Assembly (NCBI RefSeq): GCF_000527095.1
Contig: NZ_AZUN01000001.1
Span: forward strand, 1,798,001-1,862,000
Source: Methylomicrobium lacus LW14
Lineage (GTDB): Bacteria > Pseudomonadota > Gammaproteobacteria > Methylococcales > Methylomonadaceae
Length of the DNA: 64,000 nt
Direction: 5' to 3'
The notes beneath the pieces are model-generated. The model did not search any database and was not told the origin of the DNA. It worked only from the letters and a program-made list of their open reading frames with translations. Position numbers and translations under genes: made by a program. This document shows, in pieces, positions 51,994 to 61,461 of this stretch (position 1 is its first letter; each line of letters begins with the position of its first letter).

Positions 51994-52862
51994 ATGCCCT
52001 GGCCGAAGCGCTTAAGCGCCTGCTCGACAGCGGCGAATCCTTGACCGCATCGGCCTTCACCCCGCATCAACGCAAGCGGCTGGAACAATTCGCACGCGAC
52101 ACCCGGCAAATCGACATCGGCAAGCAGGGCCACGGCACCCTTTACCGAATCGTGAATCGAGAAGCTCTTGCCGCTTATCTCCAACAGCTGCAGCCGCTGG
52201 CTGAAGACGAATTGCCGGACATCATCCCTATGCGCGGCAAGAATATCGGCACGCATCGCGACAGTAAAAAAGGCAAATCGGGGCACGAGTCCTGCTATTT
52301 GCTGATCAAAGCCTGGGACAAGCAGGTCGTTTGGCAGCAGGCAGGCAAATCACTGAATCCTGCGGAACTGACCGAATGCTTCGGCGGCGCCGCTTTGCAA
52401 ATCGGCCGCGATGCCGGCTGGAAAAGCAATCGCCCGTTGCTATTGGTCGAAAATCAGGCCCTGTTCGATTGCTGCGACTGGCTGCCCGAAGGCTTCAACG
52501 GCAGTCTGGCTTACTATGCCGGGCAATTGCCGGAGGTGCTCCTGCAATGGCTGGCAGCGGACGTGCGCACGACCGAGGTGACTTTATTTCCGGACTACGA
52601 CGGCATCGGCCTGTCGAACTACGTCCGCCTGCTCGGCGCCTTGCATCCTGCGACCCGCTTGCATTTTTACTGGCTGTCCGATTGGCAAGACAAGATCGCC
52701 CGCTTCGGCAGTCGGGACGTCTGGTTAAAAACCCGCAGACAATTCGAAGCGGCGATCGCAAAACTGGATGCGATGCAGGCGTTAACCGACGATTTCAAAC
52801 AACTGGCCTCGTTGTCCCAACATCACGGCAAGGCGCTGGAACAGGAAGCGGTTTGGCTGTGA
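51990..52862 (+). CDS. JetD/MksG-like TOPRIM nuclease subunit
   Basis: 290 residues from ATG 51990, 4-bp overlap with the SMC gene. Residues 1-70 form a basic helix-turn domain. TOPRIM motifs are LLLVENQALFDC (E154) and LFPDYDGIGLSNY (D202, D204). Classic Wadjet JetD is longer, with a DUF3322 arm; this one is compact. JetD cleaves plasmid DNA held by the SMC motor. Together the four genes form a plasmid-defence operon. Confidence 0.82.
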   Translation: MNALAEALKRLLDSGESLTASAFTPHQRKRLEQFARDTRQIDIGKQGHGTLYRIVNREALAAYLQQLQPLAEDELPDIIPMRGKNIGTHRDSKKGKSGHESCYLLIKAWDKQVVWQQAGKSLNPAELTECFGGAALQIGRDAGWKSNRPLLLVENQALFDCCDWLPEGFNGSLAYYAGQLPEVLLQWLAADVRTTEVTLFPDYDGIGLSNYVRLLGALHPATRLHFYWLSDWQDKIARFGSRDVWLKTRRQFEAAIAKLDAMQALTDDFKQLASLSQHHGKALEQEAVWL

Positions 52863-52867
52863 ACGGG

Positions 52868-53515
52868 TTATGACGGCTTACGTGCCCTGTACGTGGACAC
52901 GGTGCCGGCCAGCGTCGCGCGGCGGGACGGCTCTTCCACATCGATAAATCCCGCGTCCTGGAATATCCGCGGCAGCAAGCCCTGTATATTCTCCATCAGT
53001 TCTTCGGTCCAGCGCAGCACGTACGAAACCGATAAACAATAAACGGTATGCGGTTTGCCGAAATCGAGAACATGCCATTCGCCGCCGGGGCGCAACACGC
53101 GAAAAACCTCGGCCGCCGCGCGGCGTTTATCGGCATGGGTCAAATGATGCATCGCAAAACTGCACAACACCCGATCGAAAGTGCAATCGGGATAAGGCAG
53201 CCGGGTGGCCGTGGCTTCATGTAAAGCGATTGTGACGCCTGCATCCTGCACTTTGCGCCGGGCGAATTGCAGAATTTCCGGATCGATATCCAGGCCGATC
53301 ACCTCGGCCTCTTCATGCCTTTGTTTGATGATCAAGGCGAGCGTGGCGGTGCCGCAGCACAGATCCAAGACGCTATGCTGCGGCTGTATCCCTGCCTGCT
53401 CGATCAACCGTTCCTTCAGTTCCCTGTCCGGGAGCGTCCAGTTGGTTAGCACATCGAAGTAGGGTGTCAGCCAGCGAAAATGCATGGCGGGGATGAAGCG
53501 CGTTTGCGGTTTCAT
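52868..53515 (-). CDS. class I SAM-dependent methyltransferase (UbiE-like)
   Basis: 215 residues. SAM-binding loop VLDLCCGTATLALIIKQ, acidic VIGLDIDPEIL, and LPYPDCTFDRVLCSFAMHHL. The N-terminus (HFRWLTPYFDVLTNW) and the VLRPGGEWHVLDFGKPH motif resemble UbiE/phospholipid methyltransferases. Substrate unknown. Convergent with the SMC operon, only 6 bp apart. Confidence 0.82.
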   Translation of the reverse strand: MKPQTRFIPAMHFRWLTPYFDVLTNWTLPDRELKERLIEQAGIQPQHSVLDLCCGTATLALIIKQRHEEAEVIGLDIDPEILQFARRKVQDAGVTIALHEATATRLPYPDCTFDRVLCSFAMHHLTHADKRRAAAEVFRVLRPGGEWHVLDFGKPHTVYCLSVSYVLRWTEELMENIQGLLPRIFQDAGFIDVEEPSRRATLAGTVSTYRARKPS

Positions 53516-53519
53516 AAAA

Positions 53520-54101
53520 TTATTGAATTTCTTTGTGATGCAGGCTGATTTGAACCAGCGACCATCCCAGAAAAATCATATTGATGCCCAAAAGCAAACC
53601 CAGCAGCCACTGCGAGGTTTCAGCCCAACTGATCGAGATGATCAGCGCAAAAACCAGAGCAGTAATCCCGCTGAACAGCATCAAGCCCCAGTTGGCCAAG
53701 GGACGCATCATGAAGGCCAAAGAAATTTTGGCAATGCCTTCAAAAGCAAAAAACAGCGCCATCAACACAGTCAACGTCAATACACCGGCGGCGGGTTGCG
53801 CAATGAACAGATAACCCACCACGACCTGCAAAACCCCCATGAAAAGCCAGGCGGCAAATCCGGGCATCGCGGAAAATACCAGGGCTCGGCCGATGTGAAC
53901 GGCGCCGCCGAACAGGATGATCCAACCCAAAAAAATCACGATGGCCACGGTAAAGAACTGGGGAATCAGCACGGCGCTAAGTCCCAGCAGGATAAAAAAG
54001 AGGCCTTCCAGCAAAAACAATTTCCAATGCGTCTGAAAATAACTCAGCATTTCTTGCTGCAGGCGTTGAATGTCGCTATCGATATTTTCTTGTTTGTGCA
54101 T
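53520..54101 (-). CDS. HdeD family membrane protein (DUF308)
   Basis: 193 residues from ATG 54101 (SD GGGGGAAG). Six membrane segments in three hairpins, e.g. LFLLEGLFFILLGLSAVLIP and VLTLTVLMALFFAFEGIAKI, match HdeD, which in E. coli is linked to acid resistance at high cell density. Co-directional with the methyltransferase gene, 4 bp apart, so in one operon. Confidence 0.85.
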   Translation of the reverse strand: MHKQENIDSDIQRLQQEMLSYFQTHWKLFLLEGLFFILLGLSAVLIPQFFTVAIVIFLGWIILFGGAVHIGRALVFSAMPGFAAWLFMGVLQVVVGYLFIAQPAAGVLTLTVLMALFFAFEGIAKISLAFMMRPLANWGLMLFSGITALVFALIISISWAETSQWLLGLLLGINMIFLGWSLVQISLHHKEIQ

Positions 54102-54249
54102 GCTTCCCCCTGAAATGACTGGCAATTGATCAGAAATCCTGGGACGGGATTCGACGCTCGCTTGCCCTTCGCGACGAAAGCCGCATCCGCCGATGCCCGC
54201 CCCTTTCCTATGACCGTAAATTGCGGAGTTCTGCTCAAACCGGAGCGAG

Positions 54250-54327
54250 GTGGGAGCGGTTTGCAACCGCGACTCAAGACCGTGTTTTCAGGGCTGCCCT
54301 CAGGTCGCGCTTTAAAAGCGCTCCCAC
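54250..54327. repeat. diverged REP-like inverted repeat copy 8
   Basis: GTGGGAGCGGTTTGCAACCG...GCGCTTTTAAAGC...; the outer ends GTGGGAGCG and CGCTCCCAC match the REP family while the inner sequence differs (GTTTGCAAC instead of ACGCCTACG). It is the only copy right of the CRISPR locus. Confidence 0.75.
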
Positions 54328-54348
54328 AGGGGATGCTTTCTCGATGAG

Positions 54349-56760
54349 CTAGTGCTGATAGCTGGAAAGCGGATAGCCTTTATTGATCATGTAATCCAAT
54401 TGACTATGCATGAGATTGGCAAACTCTTTGGCGGGTAAAGGGCGACTTTTGATATAGCCCTGATAGGTATCGCAATGACGTTCCCGCAAGAATGCCAGTT
54501 GTTCCGGCGTTTCTACGCCCTCCGCCAGGACTTTTAAGCCCAAGGTATGGCCCATCGCAATGATGGTGGCGGCGATTTCCATGCCGTCCTTGCTATAGGG
54601 AATATCATCGATAAACCGTTTGTCGATTTTCAACACATTCAGAGGGAAACTTTTCAGATAGGCCAGAGATGAATAGCCGGTGCCGAAATCGTCAATGGCC
54701 AGCCGAATGCCCTGACTGCGAAGGCTGTCGAGAAGCTCCATCACGTTATCCTGATTCTCCATGATGCCGCTTTCGGTTATTTCCAATTCCAGTAGCTGAG
54801 CCGGAAAGCCGCTTTCGGCCAGTACCGTAGCCGCCAAGGCGTTAATATCGCAACGCTTTAATTGGTATGGCGAAATATTGACCGCCAGGGTTATTGGCGG
54901 TAATCCGGTCGCCAGCCAATACTGGCCCTGGTTACACGTTTCCCGCAGCACCCATTCACCAATCTCTTCGATCAGACTGGTTTCTTCGGCAATGGGGATG
55001 AAGCGGGCAGGAGGAATCAGGCCTTCGCTTGGATCTAGCCAGCGCACCAATGCCTCGGCGCCGACAATGAGGCCGCTGGCAATATCGACTTGGGGTTGAT
55101 AGTAGACGCACAGTTCCTGTTGTTGAATCGCCCGGCGCAAACGGGCTTCCAGCTCGATACGCTCGCGCGCGGCAATCGTCAGGTCTTCGGAAAAATAGGC
55201 AAAACAGCCACGTCCTCGGTCTTTGGCTTGATACAAAGCCTTATCGGCATGGTCCATCAGGATTTCAAGGCTGTCGCCGTGTTGTTGATAAAGGCTGATG
55301 CCGATGCTGGCGCCAATCCAGACATCGTGGTTTTCGCTCAAGGTAAAGGGTTTGCTTAACTCTCTAATGATGTCTTCGGCAACCCGGGAAGCGTCTTGCG
55401 GATTGACGATGTTTTCCAGCATGATGATGAATTCATCCCCCCCCAAACGGGCAACCATGTCGACATTGCGCAAGCGATTGGTGATTCTTTCGGCGACTTG
55501 CTGCAATAATTCATCCCCTGCCTTATGCCCCAGTCTGTCGTTGACTGCCTTGAACCGGTCCAGATCCAACATCAGCAAGGCCAGACGGTTCTGTCCGGCG
55601 CGTCGTTCTATTTCAATGCAGTGCTTCAGCCTGTCCCTGAGCAGCAGACGGTTCGGAAGTTTGGTGAGCGGATCATAGAACGCCAGGCGTTTTATCTCTT
55701 CCTCCATCGCCTTGCGTTCGGTGATGTCAATACGCATGCCGACGTAATAAACGATCGCGCCGGTGAAATTCTTCACCGCCGTAATGAATAACCACGACAA
55801 ATAAATTTCCCCATCCTTGCGCCGCTCCCAGATTTCCCCTTGCCAGTTTCCGCTGCGGTCGACGCTCTCCTGAATCTCCTGATAAAAGGCGTCCTCATGG
55901 CGCCCGGATTTGAGTAAGGCGATGTCGTGACCAACAATATCCTTCGGCGTGAAGCCGGTGGATTCGGTGAAGGCATTATTGATGCGCAAAATCACATTAT
56001 TGGCATCGGTGATGACTAGCGCTTTCTGTGACCATTCGAAGGCGATCGCGTCTATTTGGCAGTTTTCACCCGCCAAAAGCACGAGCGAAACCAGTCCCAA
56101 GGACGCCAACACGGCGTACACGGTACGCAACGACTGCACGGAAGGGTCAAACAATGAAAACGTTAGAAATGGCGTTGACGGACTCGGACCCGGCTGAAAC
56201 AGCATAAAGGAAGACGAGCCGTAGCAGATGAATACCAGTCCGACAATCAGCAGCCAGCCCGCTTTGGGTCCTGTCCTATCTCGCTTTGTCATCGTGTGTA
56301 CGGTGGCGAACAGCGCAATACCCGATAATAAAGTAGCAAAGGCGACAACAAATAAACGCAAAACGTCCAGCAACTCGTCCACGGAAGCCGACGAACTCAG
56401 TGCTACCCCAGCCAACGCGAGGCTCGCGGCAGCAAACATCCAGGGCTCAGATAATTGAAACAAGCGAAACATCTCGTTCCAAGTGCGCCGGGTAAACTCC
56501 AGCAGTGGCACATAGGACGTTAACATCAAGATGCAGCTAGACCAGGTCAACCACTCGGCCGGGTTCTTCAGTCGCTGCATTTCGAAAAATTCCGCCATCC
56601 CGTGCACAATGCTAAAGGATGCCAGCAGCGACAGATGCGCCGCGAAATTCCACGTCGTATTATACTTTGGCAGCATAAAGACGATGATGAACAGCATGAA
56701 AAAAACCACGCCATAAATCAGGAAGTCATAACCCAAAACTTGGGAATTCCAAAAGCTCAA
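54349..56760 (-). CDS. membrane sensor with PAS, GGDEF and EAL domains (c-di-GMP enzyme)
   Basis: 803 residues. Seven N-terminal membrane segments (~10-235), PAS domain (~240-350, KALVITDANNVILRINNAFT), GGDEF domain with intact GGDEF (VARLGGDEFIIML) and EAL domain with VGAEALVRW and metal residues DDFGTGYSS. Both diguanylate cyclase and phosphodiesterase activities are possible. The membrane region may sense a signal in the envelope. Single gene, with a 303-bp upstream spacer. Confidence 0.92.
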   Translation of the reverse strand: MSFWNSQVLGYDFLIYGVVFFMLFIIVFMLPKYNTTWNFAAHLSLLASFSIVHGMAEFFEMQRLKNPAEWLTWSSCILMLTSYVPLLEFTRRTWNEMFRLFQLSEPWMFAAASLALAGVALSSSASVDELLDVLRLFVVAFATLLSGIALFATVHTMTKRDRTGPKAGWLLIVGLVFICYGSSSFMLFQPGPSPSTPFLTFSLFDPSVQSLRTVYAVLASLGLVSLVLLAGENCQIDAIAFEWSQKALVITDANNVILRINNAFTESTGFTPKDIVGHDIALLKSGRHEDAFYQEIQESVDRSGNWQGEIWERRKDGEIYLSWLFITAVKNFTGAIVYYVGMRIDITERKAMEEEIKRLAFYDPLTKLPNRLLLRDRLKHCIEIERRAGQNRLALLMLDLDRFKAVNDRLGHKAGDELLQQVAERITNRLRNVDMVARLGGDEFIIMLENIVNPQDASRVAEDIIRELSKPFTLSENHDVWIGASIGISLYQQHGDSLEILMDHADKALYQAKDRGRGCFAYFSEDLTIAARERIELEARLRRAIQQQELCVYYQPQVDIASGLIVGAEALVRWLDPSEGLIPPARFIPIAEETSLIEEIGEWVLRETCNQGQYWLATGLPPITLAVNISPYQLKRCDINALAATVLAESGFPAQLLELEITESGIMENQDNVMELLDSLRSQGIRLAIDDFGTGYSSLAYLKSFPLNVLKIDKRFIDDIPYSKDGMEIAATIIAMGHTLGLKVLAEGVETPEQLAFLRERHCDTYQGYIKSRPLPAKEFANLMHSQLDYMINKGYPLSSYQH

Positions 56761-57063
56761 TCCTGCTCTCCAATAGAATCAAACGTTGTGAAGACGGTGG
56801 CGTTTTACCTAACAGCAACAAAGCATCGCGCAGCATATAAAAGCCACTCTAACACCCTAGTTGTTGCAATTGGTTTTATTACTTTAAAAATAGTCCAATT
56901 TGGCTGCTTATGCCGCACTAGCTTTAAAAATGAGTTCCTCGTGATACACATTATCAAAATGGATAGCGCAGAACCGAAGCGGCTTATCGGCAGTGGCGAA
57001 AACGGGTCTATGCGATCGATCTGGCCGATTCGGCCGCCGATAAAATAGCTCAGACTTGCCTCT
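56761..57063. other. 303 bp intergenic, no gene
   Basis: Upstream region of the GGDEF-EAL gene and downstream of the AraC regulator. AT-rich in the first half; no convincing gene, promoter or repeat seen. Confidence 0.5.
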
Positions 57064-58071
57064 CTATTCTTGCTGCTGAACTTCGACGCGTCTAAATTCG
57101 CGCGGAGAACAGCCGAACTGCTGTTTGAATGCACGGCTAAAATGCGCCGCATCGTTAAATCCCCAACGAAACGCAATATCGGAGAGTCGGTGGCCGGCAT
57201 AAACCGGATTCAGCAGTTCCTTCCGGCAATGCTCCAGCCTGCGCTGCCAGACATAGCGCATCAGCGAAGTCCCTTCCTGTTCAAACAGGTCGTTGATATA
57301 GCGCGCCGACAAGCCTGCGTAGCCGCTAATCCGGCCGGTATCGAGATCAAGGTCCCGCAGATTTTGCTCAATAAAAGTCTTGATCGCGTTAAGCGACACC
57401 GCCCGGCTTCTGGACAGGTTAAAGCGAGCCGGACGCACCGAGGTGACCGCCAAAGTCAGCAAGTCCAGCGCTTGCTCGGAGAGGTGGGAGAGTTCGTGGG
57501 CTTGCAATTCGTCGGCTTGAGCGGCCGAAGCGCGCAGGAAATTTGCCGCAATAAAGCCGACGCCCTTGTCTCCCGGAAGACGTAATGCCGTACAAGCATC
57601 TATCCCGGCAATTCTATCCCTGAGCACGGTCCGCGGGATGGAAAGAATCAGCTTGGTAAATGCGCCGGGACACTGTATGCGATGGGGCCGGGTCGCGTCA
57701 TAGAGGGTCATATCGCCGGGCTGGAGTAACACTTCGCGTCCATTTTGCTCCAAGCGGTAGTCACCGGAAACCAGCATCACCGCGAAGTAGGCGTCCTGGC
57801 TGTTCAAATGCGGCTCCCTCGGCAAGCGCTCTAACGCGATCGCACTGGATTGAATGGTCGACAATTGCAGACTCCCCCAGGGATAAATACTCAGGTCTTG
57901 AGACAGCTCGGCCTTCGGGGGCGAGGTGATGTCGACATGGGCGTATTCCCTGCATATCACCTCACGCAACCAGTCGTATCGGTCACGCGGCGGAATGGCG
58001 TTCGTCGAGAGCTTGAGACTGACTCGGTCGGCGTTAACCGCCAGTTTCGGGGACAATGGGGTTATAGTCAC
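57064..58071 (-). CDS. AraC-family transcriptional regulator
   Basis: 335 residues. The N-terminal ligand-binding domain is of the AraC_binding_2 type (SQDLSIYPWGSLQLSTIQSS; GREVLLQPGDMTLYDATRPH). The C-terminal AraC helix-turn-helix (YAGLSARYINDLFEQEGTSL; RLSDIAFRWGFNDAAHFSRAF; FGCSPREFR) is complete. It diverges from the membrane-protein gene at 58287, a probable target. Confidence 0.9.
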   Translation of the reverse strand: MTITPLSPKLAVNADRVSLKLSTNAIPPRDRYDWLREVICREYAHVDITSPPKAELSQDLSIYPWGSLQLSTIQSSAIALERLPREPHLNSQDAYFAVMLVSGDYRLEQNGREVLLQPGDMTLYDATRPHRIQCPGAFTKLILSIPRTVLRDRIAGIDACTALRLPGDKGVGFIAANFLRASAAQADELQAHELSHLSEQALDLLTLAVTSVRPARFNLSRSRAVSLNAIKTFIEQNLRDLDLDTGRISGYAGLSARYINDLFEQEGTSLMRYVWQRRLEHCRKELLNPVYAGHRLSDIAFRWGFNDAAHFSRAFKQQFGCSPREFRRVEVQQQE

Positions 58072-58286
58072 GGCCCAGACCTCGCTTAAGAAAAGGGTTG
58101 TTGATCAAAACGAATGTTTCGAATTGTGCGTAACACCAGCGATGTAACCGCCAAAACCGCCGTTTCAGTCAAGTTTTGCTTCCGTTTCACACCAGCGCCA
58201 AACACTAAAAATCTTGATAATAAAAACTGATCCGCCGTAAAGCCTTTAGCGCTCGGCATAACATCAACAAACTCAAGGACAACACG

Positions 58287-58727
58287 ATGGAAGCCTTACT
58301 GATCCACACCGCACCGCGAATTGCACTGACCGCCGCCGGCATTTTTTTCATGGCGGGCCTGCTGACGGGTTTATGGAAATATTTATGCATGCGCGGGCAC
58401 CCGCAGGCCGAAGCACCGCACTATGTCAACACCGCCCATCGCGCCGCGCTGATGTACGCATTCTCTGCCCAATTGCTTGCCGTTTTTGCCGCAACCAGCG
58501 CATTTTCCGATCGCGTGAATACCATCGCCGTGATCTTTCCCCTGCTCTTTTTTGGCATCGCCACCGGCCACTATATCCGGCTTGGCCTGAGCACTCAAAG
58601 CAGCAACAGCTTGCGGGATTCTGCCGACAAAGCCAAAGATTATTTTATCCTGAATCTCCTGGCAGCCGCAGAAATCGGCGGCTTTTCTGTGCTGTTATCC
58701 GGCTTTTTCCTGCGCTTAGGGTCTTGA
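58287..58727 (+). CDS. four-helix integral membrane protein, unknown function
   Basis: 146 residues with four membrane segments (RIALTAAGIFFMAGLLTGLW; LMYAFSAQLLAVFAATSAF; IAVIFPLLFFGIATGHYIRL; NLLAAAEIGGFSVLLSGFFL). Conserved-looking PHYVNTAHRAAL lies between the first two. No family recognised. A potential start with SD AGGACAA... is weakly defined. Confidence 0.7.
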   Translation: MEALLIHTAPRIALTAAGIFFMAGLLTGLWKYLCMRGHPQAEAPHYVNTAHRAALMYAFSAQLLAVFAATSAFSDRVNTIAVIFPLLFFGIATGHYIRLGLSTQSSNSLRDSADKAKDYFILNLLAAAEIGGFSVLLSGFFLRLGS

Positions 58728-58738
58728 CGCAAACGGGC

Positions 58739-59413
58739 CTATTCGCTTGCGGTCGGTCCCGAACCCGACAATTCCAAAAGATTGATCACATTCAACCGGA
58801 TCGCCAGACGCGTGAGCTCTATGTCGCTGGTCACACCGAGCTTGCGCTTGATCAAATAATGGCTATTGCAAACCGTTTTCGGACTGATGTTCAGGGTTTG
58901 CGCAATGTCATCGATCGATCTCGCTTCGACCAGCAGGCGCAGAATCTCGAATTCCCGCACCGTCAGCGTCTCCAGGGCCATGCGGTCGCCGCCCAGTTTT
59001 TCCAGCGCCAGCGCCTGGGCGATGTCGGCGCTCAGGGTGTGACGGCCGGCATGGACTTCGCCAATCGCGCGCAGCAATACCTCCGGCGCGCTGCTTTTGG
59101 TGACGTAGCCCAAGGCGCCGGCGCGGCTTGCCTGCACCGCAAAACTGGGGTTCTGGTGCATGCTGAACACCAGGATCTTCGCCTCCACACAGCGTTGTTT
59201 GATGCGGCTGATCAGATCCAGGCCGCTGCTTCCGGGCAGGGAAAGATCCGTGATCACGACATCGGGGCTGCATTCCTTAAAGCGCTCATAGGCCTGGACA
59301 GCGTCAGCCGCTTCCGCAACTACCCGTAAGCCGGGTTGCTTTGCCAGCAGCGCCCGGTAGCCTTCGCGGACGATGGCGTGATCGTCAACCAGCAAAATAC
59401 TGATCATCGTCAT
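58739..59413 (-). CDS. NarL/FixJ-family response regulator
   Basis: 224 residues. Receiver domain with acidic pair LLVDDHAIV, phospho-acceptor DVVITDLSLPGSSG (Asp) and Lys in GYVTKSS; C-terminal LuxR-type helix-turn-helix (LTVREFEILRLLVEARSIDD, NISPKTVCNSHYLIKRKLGV). It is coupled (4-bp overlap) to the sensor kinase gene. Targets may include the adjacent palindrome at 60848. Confidence 0.93.
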   Translation of the reverse strand: MTMISILLVDDHAIVREGYRALLAKQPGLRVVAEAADAVQAYERFKECSPDVVITDLSLPGSSGLDLISRIKQRCVEAKILVFSMHQNPSFAVQASRAGALGYVTKSSAPEVLLRAIGEVHAGRHTLSADIAQALALEKLGGDRMALETLTVREFEILRLLVEARSIDDIAQTLNISPKTVCNSHYLIKRKLGVTSDIELTRLAIRLNVINLLELSGSGPTASE

Positions 59414-60771
59414 GTCTGAGCCACGGCAAGTGCGTCTATAGGCAGCCCGACCTCGACCCGTAAACCGTGCGGCCGGACGATGGCCAGCGCCAAGTGGCCC
59501 TGCAACGCTTCGACGCGCTCCCTGATGCCGAGCAGGCCGATGCCCGGACCTTCGACGAAGGGCAGCGCATCGGCGATGCCGTCATCCTGGATAGTCAGAA
59601 TCACCCTGCCTGCGTTGACTGTCAGCGTCACCTCCGCATGGGCAGCCGCCGCATGTTTGGTGATATTGGTCAGGCATTCCTGGGCGATACGGAACAGCGT
59701 GACCGCCTGCGGCTCCGGCAACGCAGCACAATTGCCGACGATGTGCAGTTGGTAACGGGTCTGGCTTCCGCTATGCGTATTCCACCCTGCCACCAGGCTG
59801 TTCAGACTGGCGGCCAGCCCCAATTCATCGATCTCGGCGGGACGCAGACGGCCGAGCAGCCCGCGCACATTGCTCATCATGCGTTGGCTGATGCGGGCAA
59901 TCTGATCGGCCTCCTCCACCAAGGCCGAGCCCTGTTGTTCTGCGGTCTGGGCAATGGAGGCGGCGACCGCGCTGATGGCCGCGAGGCATTGTCCGAACTC
60001 GTCGTGCAGTTCCCGCGCCAGATAGCGGCGCTCTTCTTCCTGCAAATTGATCAGCTTCACCGCGAGTTTTTGGCGTTCTTCAAGGAGTTGCTGCTGACTG
60101 GCCGTAAGTCGATTGATCGCGGCGGCGGTTTGCTGCCATTCGAGCAGCTCGAACGGCGGCAGGCGGTAAGCCAAATTGCCTTTTCCCATCGTTTCAAGGC
60201 CGGCGACAATGATGCCGGCCGGCCGCAAAGCCCGCTCGATGCTCAGGTAAACCAGTGCGCAAACCGCCAACACGGTAACCGCAGACAGCCCCAACAGGCT
60301 GCGGATATTGTCCCAGGCCTGCGCGATGTCCATCTCGGCGCTGGGTGTAACCGTCAGCGCACCATAAACCCGCTGATTCAATGCGATCGGCCGGCTTATT
60401 TCCAAACCGGGACTGAAAAGCCGACTGTAAACCGTCTCGAAAACCGCCGGCCATCTGTGCTCGGACGGCTTTGCGCCGTTACATAGGCTGTAGGGAGCCG
60501 CACCGTCTGCCGGAACGAAGCGGACACACACTCCAGGCACGCTGGATGTCTGCTTCCATAGCGTGAAATCCGGAAACTGTCGGGCTTGACCGAAGCCGGC
60601 ATCGATGCGCAAAAGCTGAAATTCCAGTTGCTTGCCCAGCGACTCTGTAGTGATCCCTGTCTTCTGTCGGGATTGCAGGTCGCTGCGATACAGCACATAG
60701 GCGGAGGTGGCCAACAGGCACGTCAGGGCGACAACGACGATACGGGACAGTAAATGGACTTGTAGATTCAT
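59410..60771 (-). CDS. NarX/UhpB-type sensor histidine kinase
   Basis: 453 residues. Two membrane segments (~8-28, ~165-185) enclose a periplasmic sensor of about 130 residues with two Cys. HAMP-like region, then the HisKA_3 box EEERRYLARELHDEFGQCLA (phospho-His) and ATPase motifs (LTNITKHAAAAHAEV; DDGIADALPFVEGPGIGLLG). It phosphorylates the response regulator encoded next. The periplasmic ligand is not evident. Confidence 0.9.
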   Translation of the reverse strand: MNLQVHLLSRIVVVALTCLLATSAYVLYRSDLQSRQKTGITTESLGKQLEFQLLRIDAGFGQARQFPDFTLWKQTSSVPGVCVRFVPADGAAPYSLCNGAKPSEHRWPAVFETVYSRLFSPGLEISRPIALNQRVYGALTVTPSAEMDIAQAWDNIRSLLGLSAVTVLAVCALVYLSIERALRPAGIIVAGLETMGKGNLAYRLPPFELLEWQQTAAAINRLTASQQQLLEERQKLAVKLINLQEEERRYLARELHDEFGQCLAAISAVAASIAQTAEQQGSALVEEADQIARISQRMMSNVRGLLGRLRPAEIDELGLAASLNSLVAGWNTHSGSQTRYQLHIVGNCAALPEPQAVTLFRIAQECLTNITKHAAAAHAEVTLTVNAGRVILTIQDDGIADALPFVEGPGIGLLGIRERVEALQGHLALAIVRPHGLRVEVGLPIDALAVAQT

Positions 60772-60847
60772 GGTCAGCCTGGCTAATTATCCAGCGTTAG
60801 CTGCATTCTAAGTGACGCCAGGCGCTCTGCAAAGCGACTTATGCAAA

Positions 60848-60866
60848 CACGGGCAAATTGCCCGTG
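60848..60866. promoter_or_regulatory. 9-bp-arm palindrome upstream of the two-component operon
   Basis: CACGGGCAA-A-TTGCCCGTG, followed within 10 bp by a further GCGGGCAAAT half-site. It is in the divergent spacer between the kinase gene (starts 60771) and the cupin-like gene (starts 60997). Confidence 0.5.
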
Positions 60867-60996
60867 CTTTGCGGGCAAATCTCGGCTTACCGCTGAGCCC
60901 TCATGCCATAAACTGCGGCTTGCCTGGAGTCGATTATTGACTCGGTGCAATTGAAAAGACTCAATCCCCAGCCCCTAACAACGACTAGGAAAACCC

Positions 60997-61431
60997 ATGT
61001 CCCACCACCTTTTTGACAACGCGAATATCCCATGGCAAACCTTGGGCAATATCGAGCATTTGCATTATTCGATTCTCGACATCGACCGGCAGAACAAGAT
61101 CGTTGACGTGGTTTTCAAGTTTGCCGCAAACCGGCAGATCGTATTGCACCGGCACAAGGTCCTGAACAAAACCTTCGTGATCCAGGGCGAGCATCGCCTG
61201 TATGAAGCCGACGGCAGGCTCAAGGAAATCAGGCCGGTCGGCCGTTACACCTCCAGCCTGCCCAGCGACGAGCCGCATCGGGAAGGCGGCGGCGATGAAG
61301 ACGCGATCGTCTTTTTTAGCATACGCGGCAACGATGGCGTGTTCTACGAGATTCTGGATGATAACTTGAACGTGATTGCGACGCTGGGCATGCAGGACTT
61401 CATCGACTTGTACGCAGCCCAGACGCGGTAA
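60997..61431 (+). CDS. cupin-fold small protein
   Basis: 144 residues. The metal His pair in RQIVLHRHKVLNKTFVIQGEH and a later HREGGGDEDAIVFFS resemble cupin dioxygenase-like proteins (ChrR/DHAP dioxygenase style). No catalytic role can be read. It is followed 30 bp later by the DUF2380-like gene; both could be regulated from the palindrome region. Confidence 0.7.
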   Translation: MSHHLFDNANIPWQTLGNIEHLHYSILDIDRQNKIVDVVFKFAANRQIVLHRHKVLNKTFVIQGEHRLYEADGRLKEIRPVGRYTSSLPSDEPHREGGGDEDAIVFFSIRGNDGVFYEILDDNLNVIATLGMQDFIDLYAAQTR

Positions 61432-61461
61432 TCTTTGCCCCACACCTTTGAGGAAAATACC

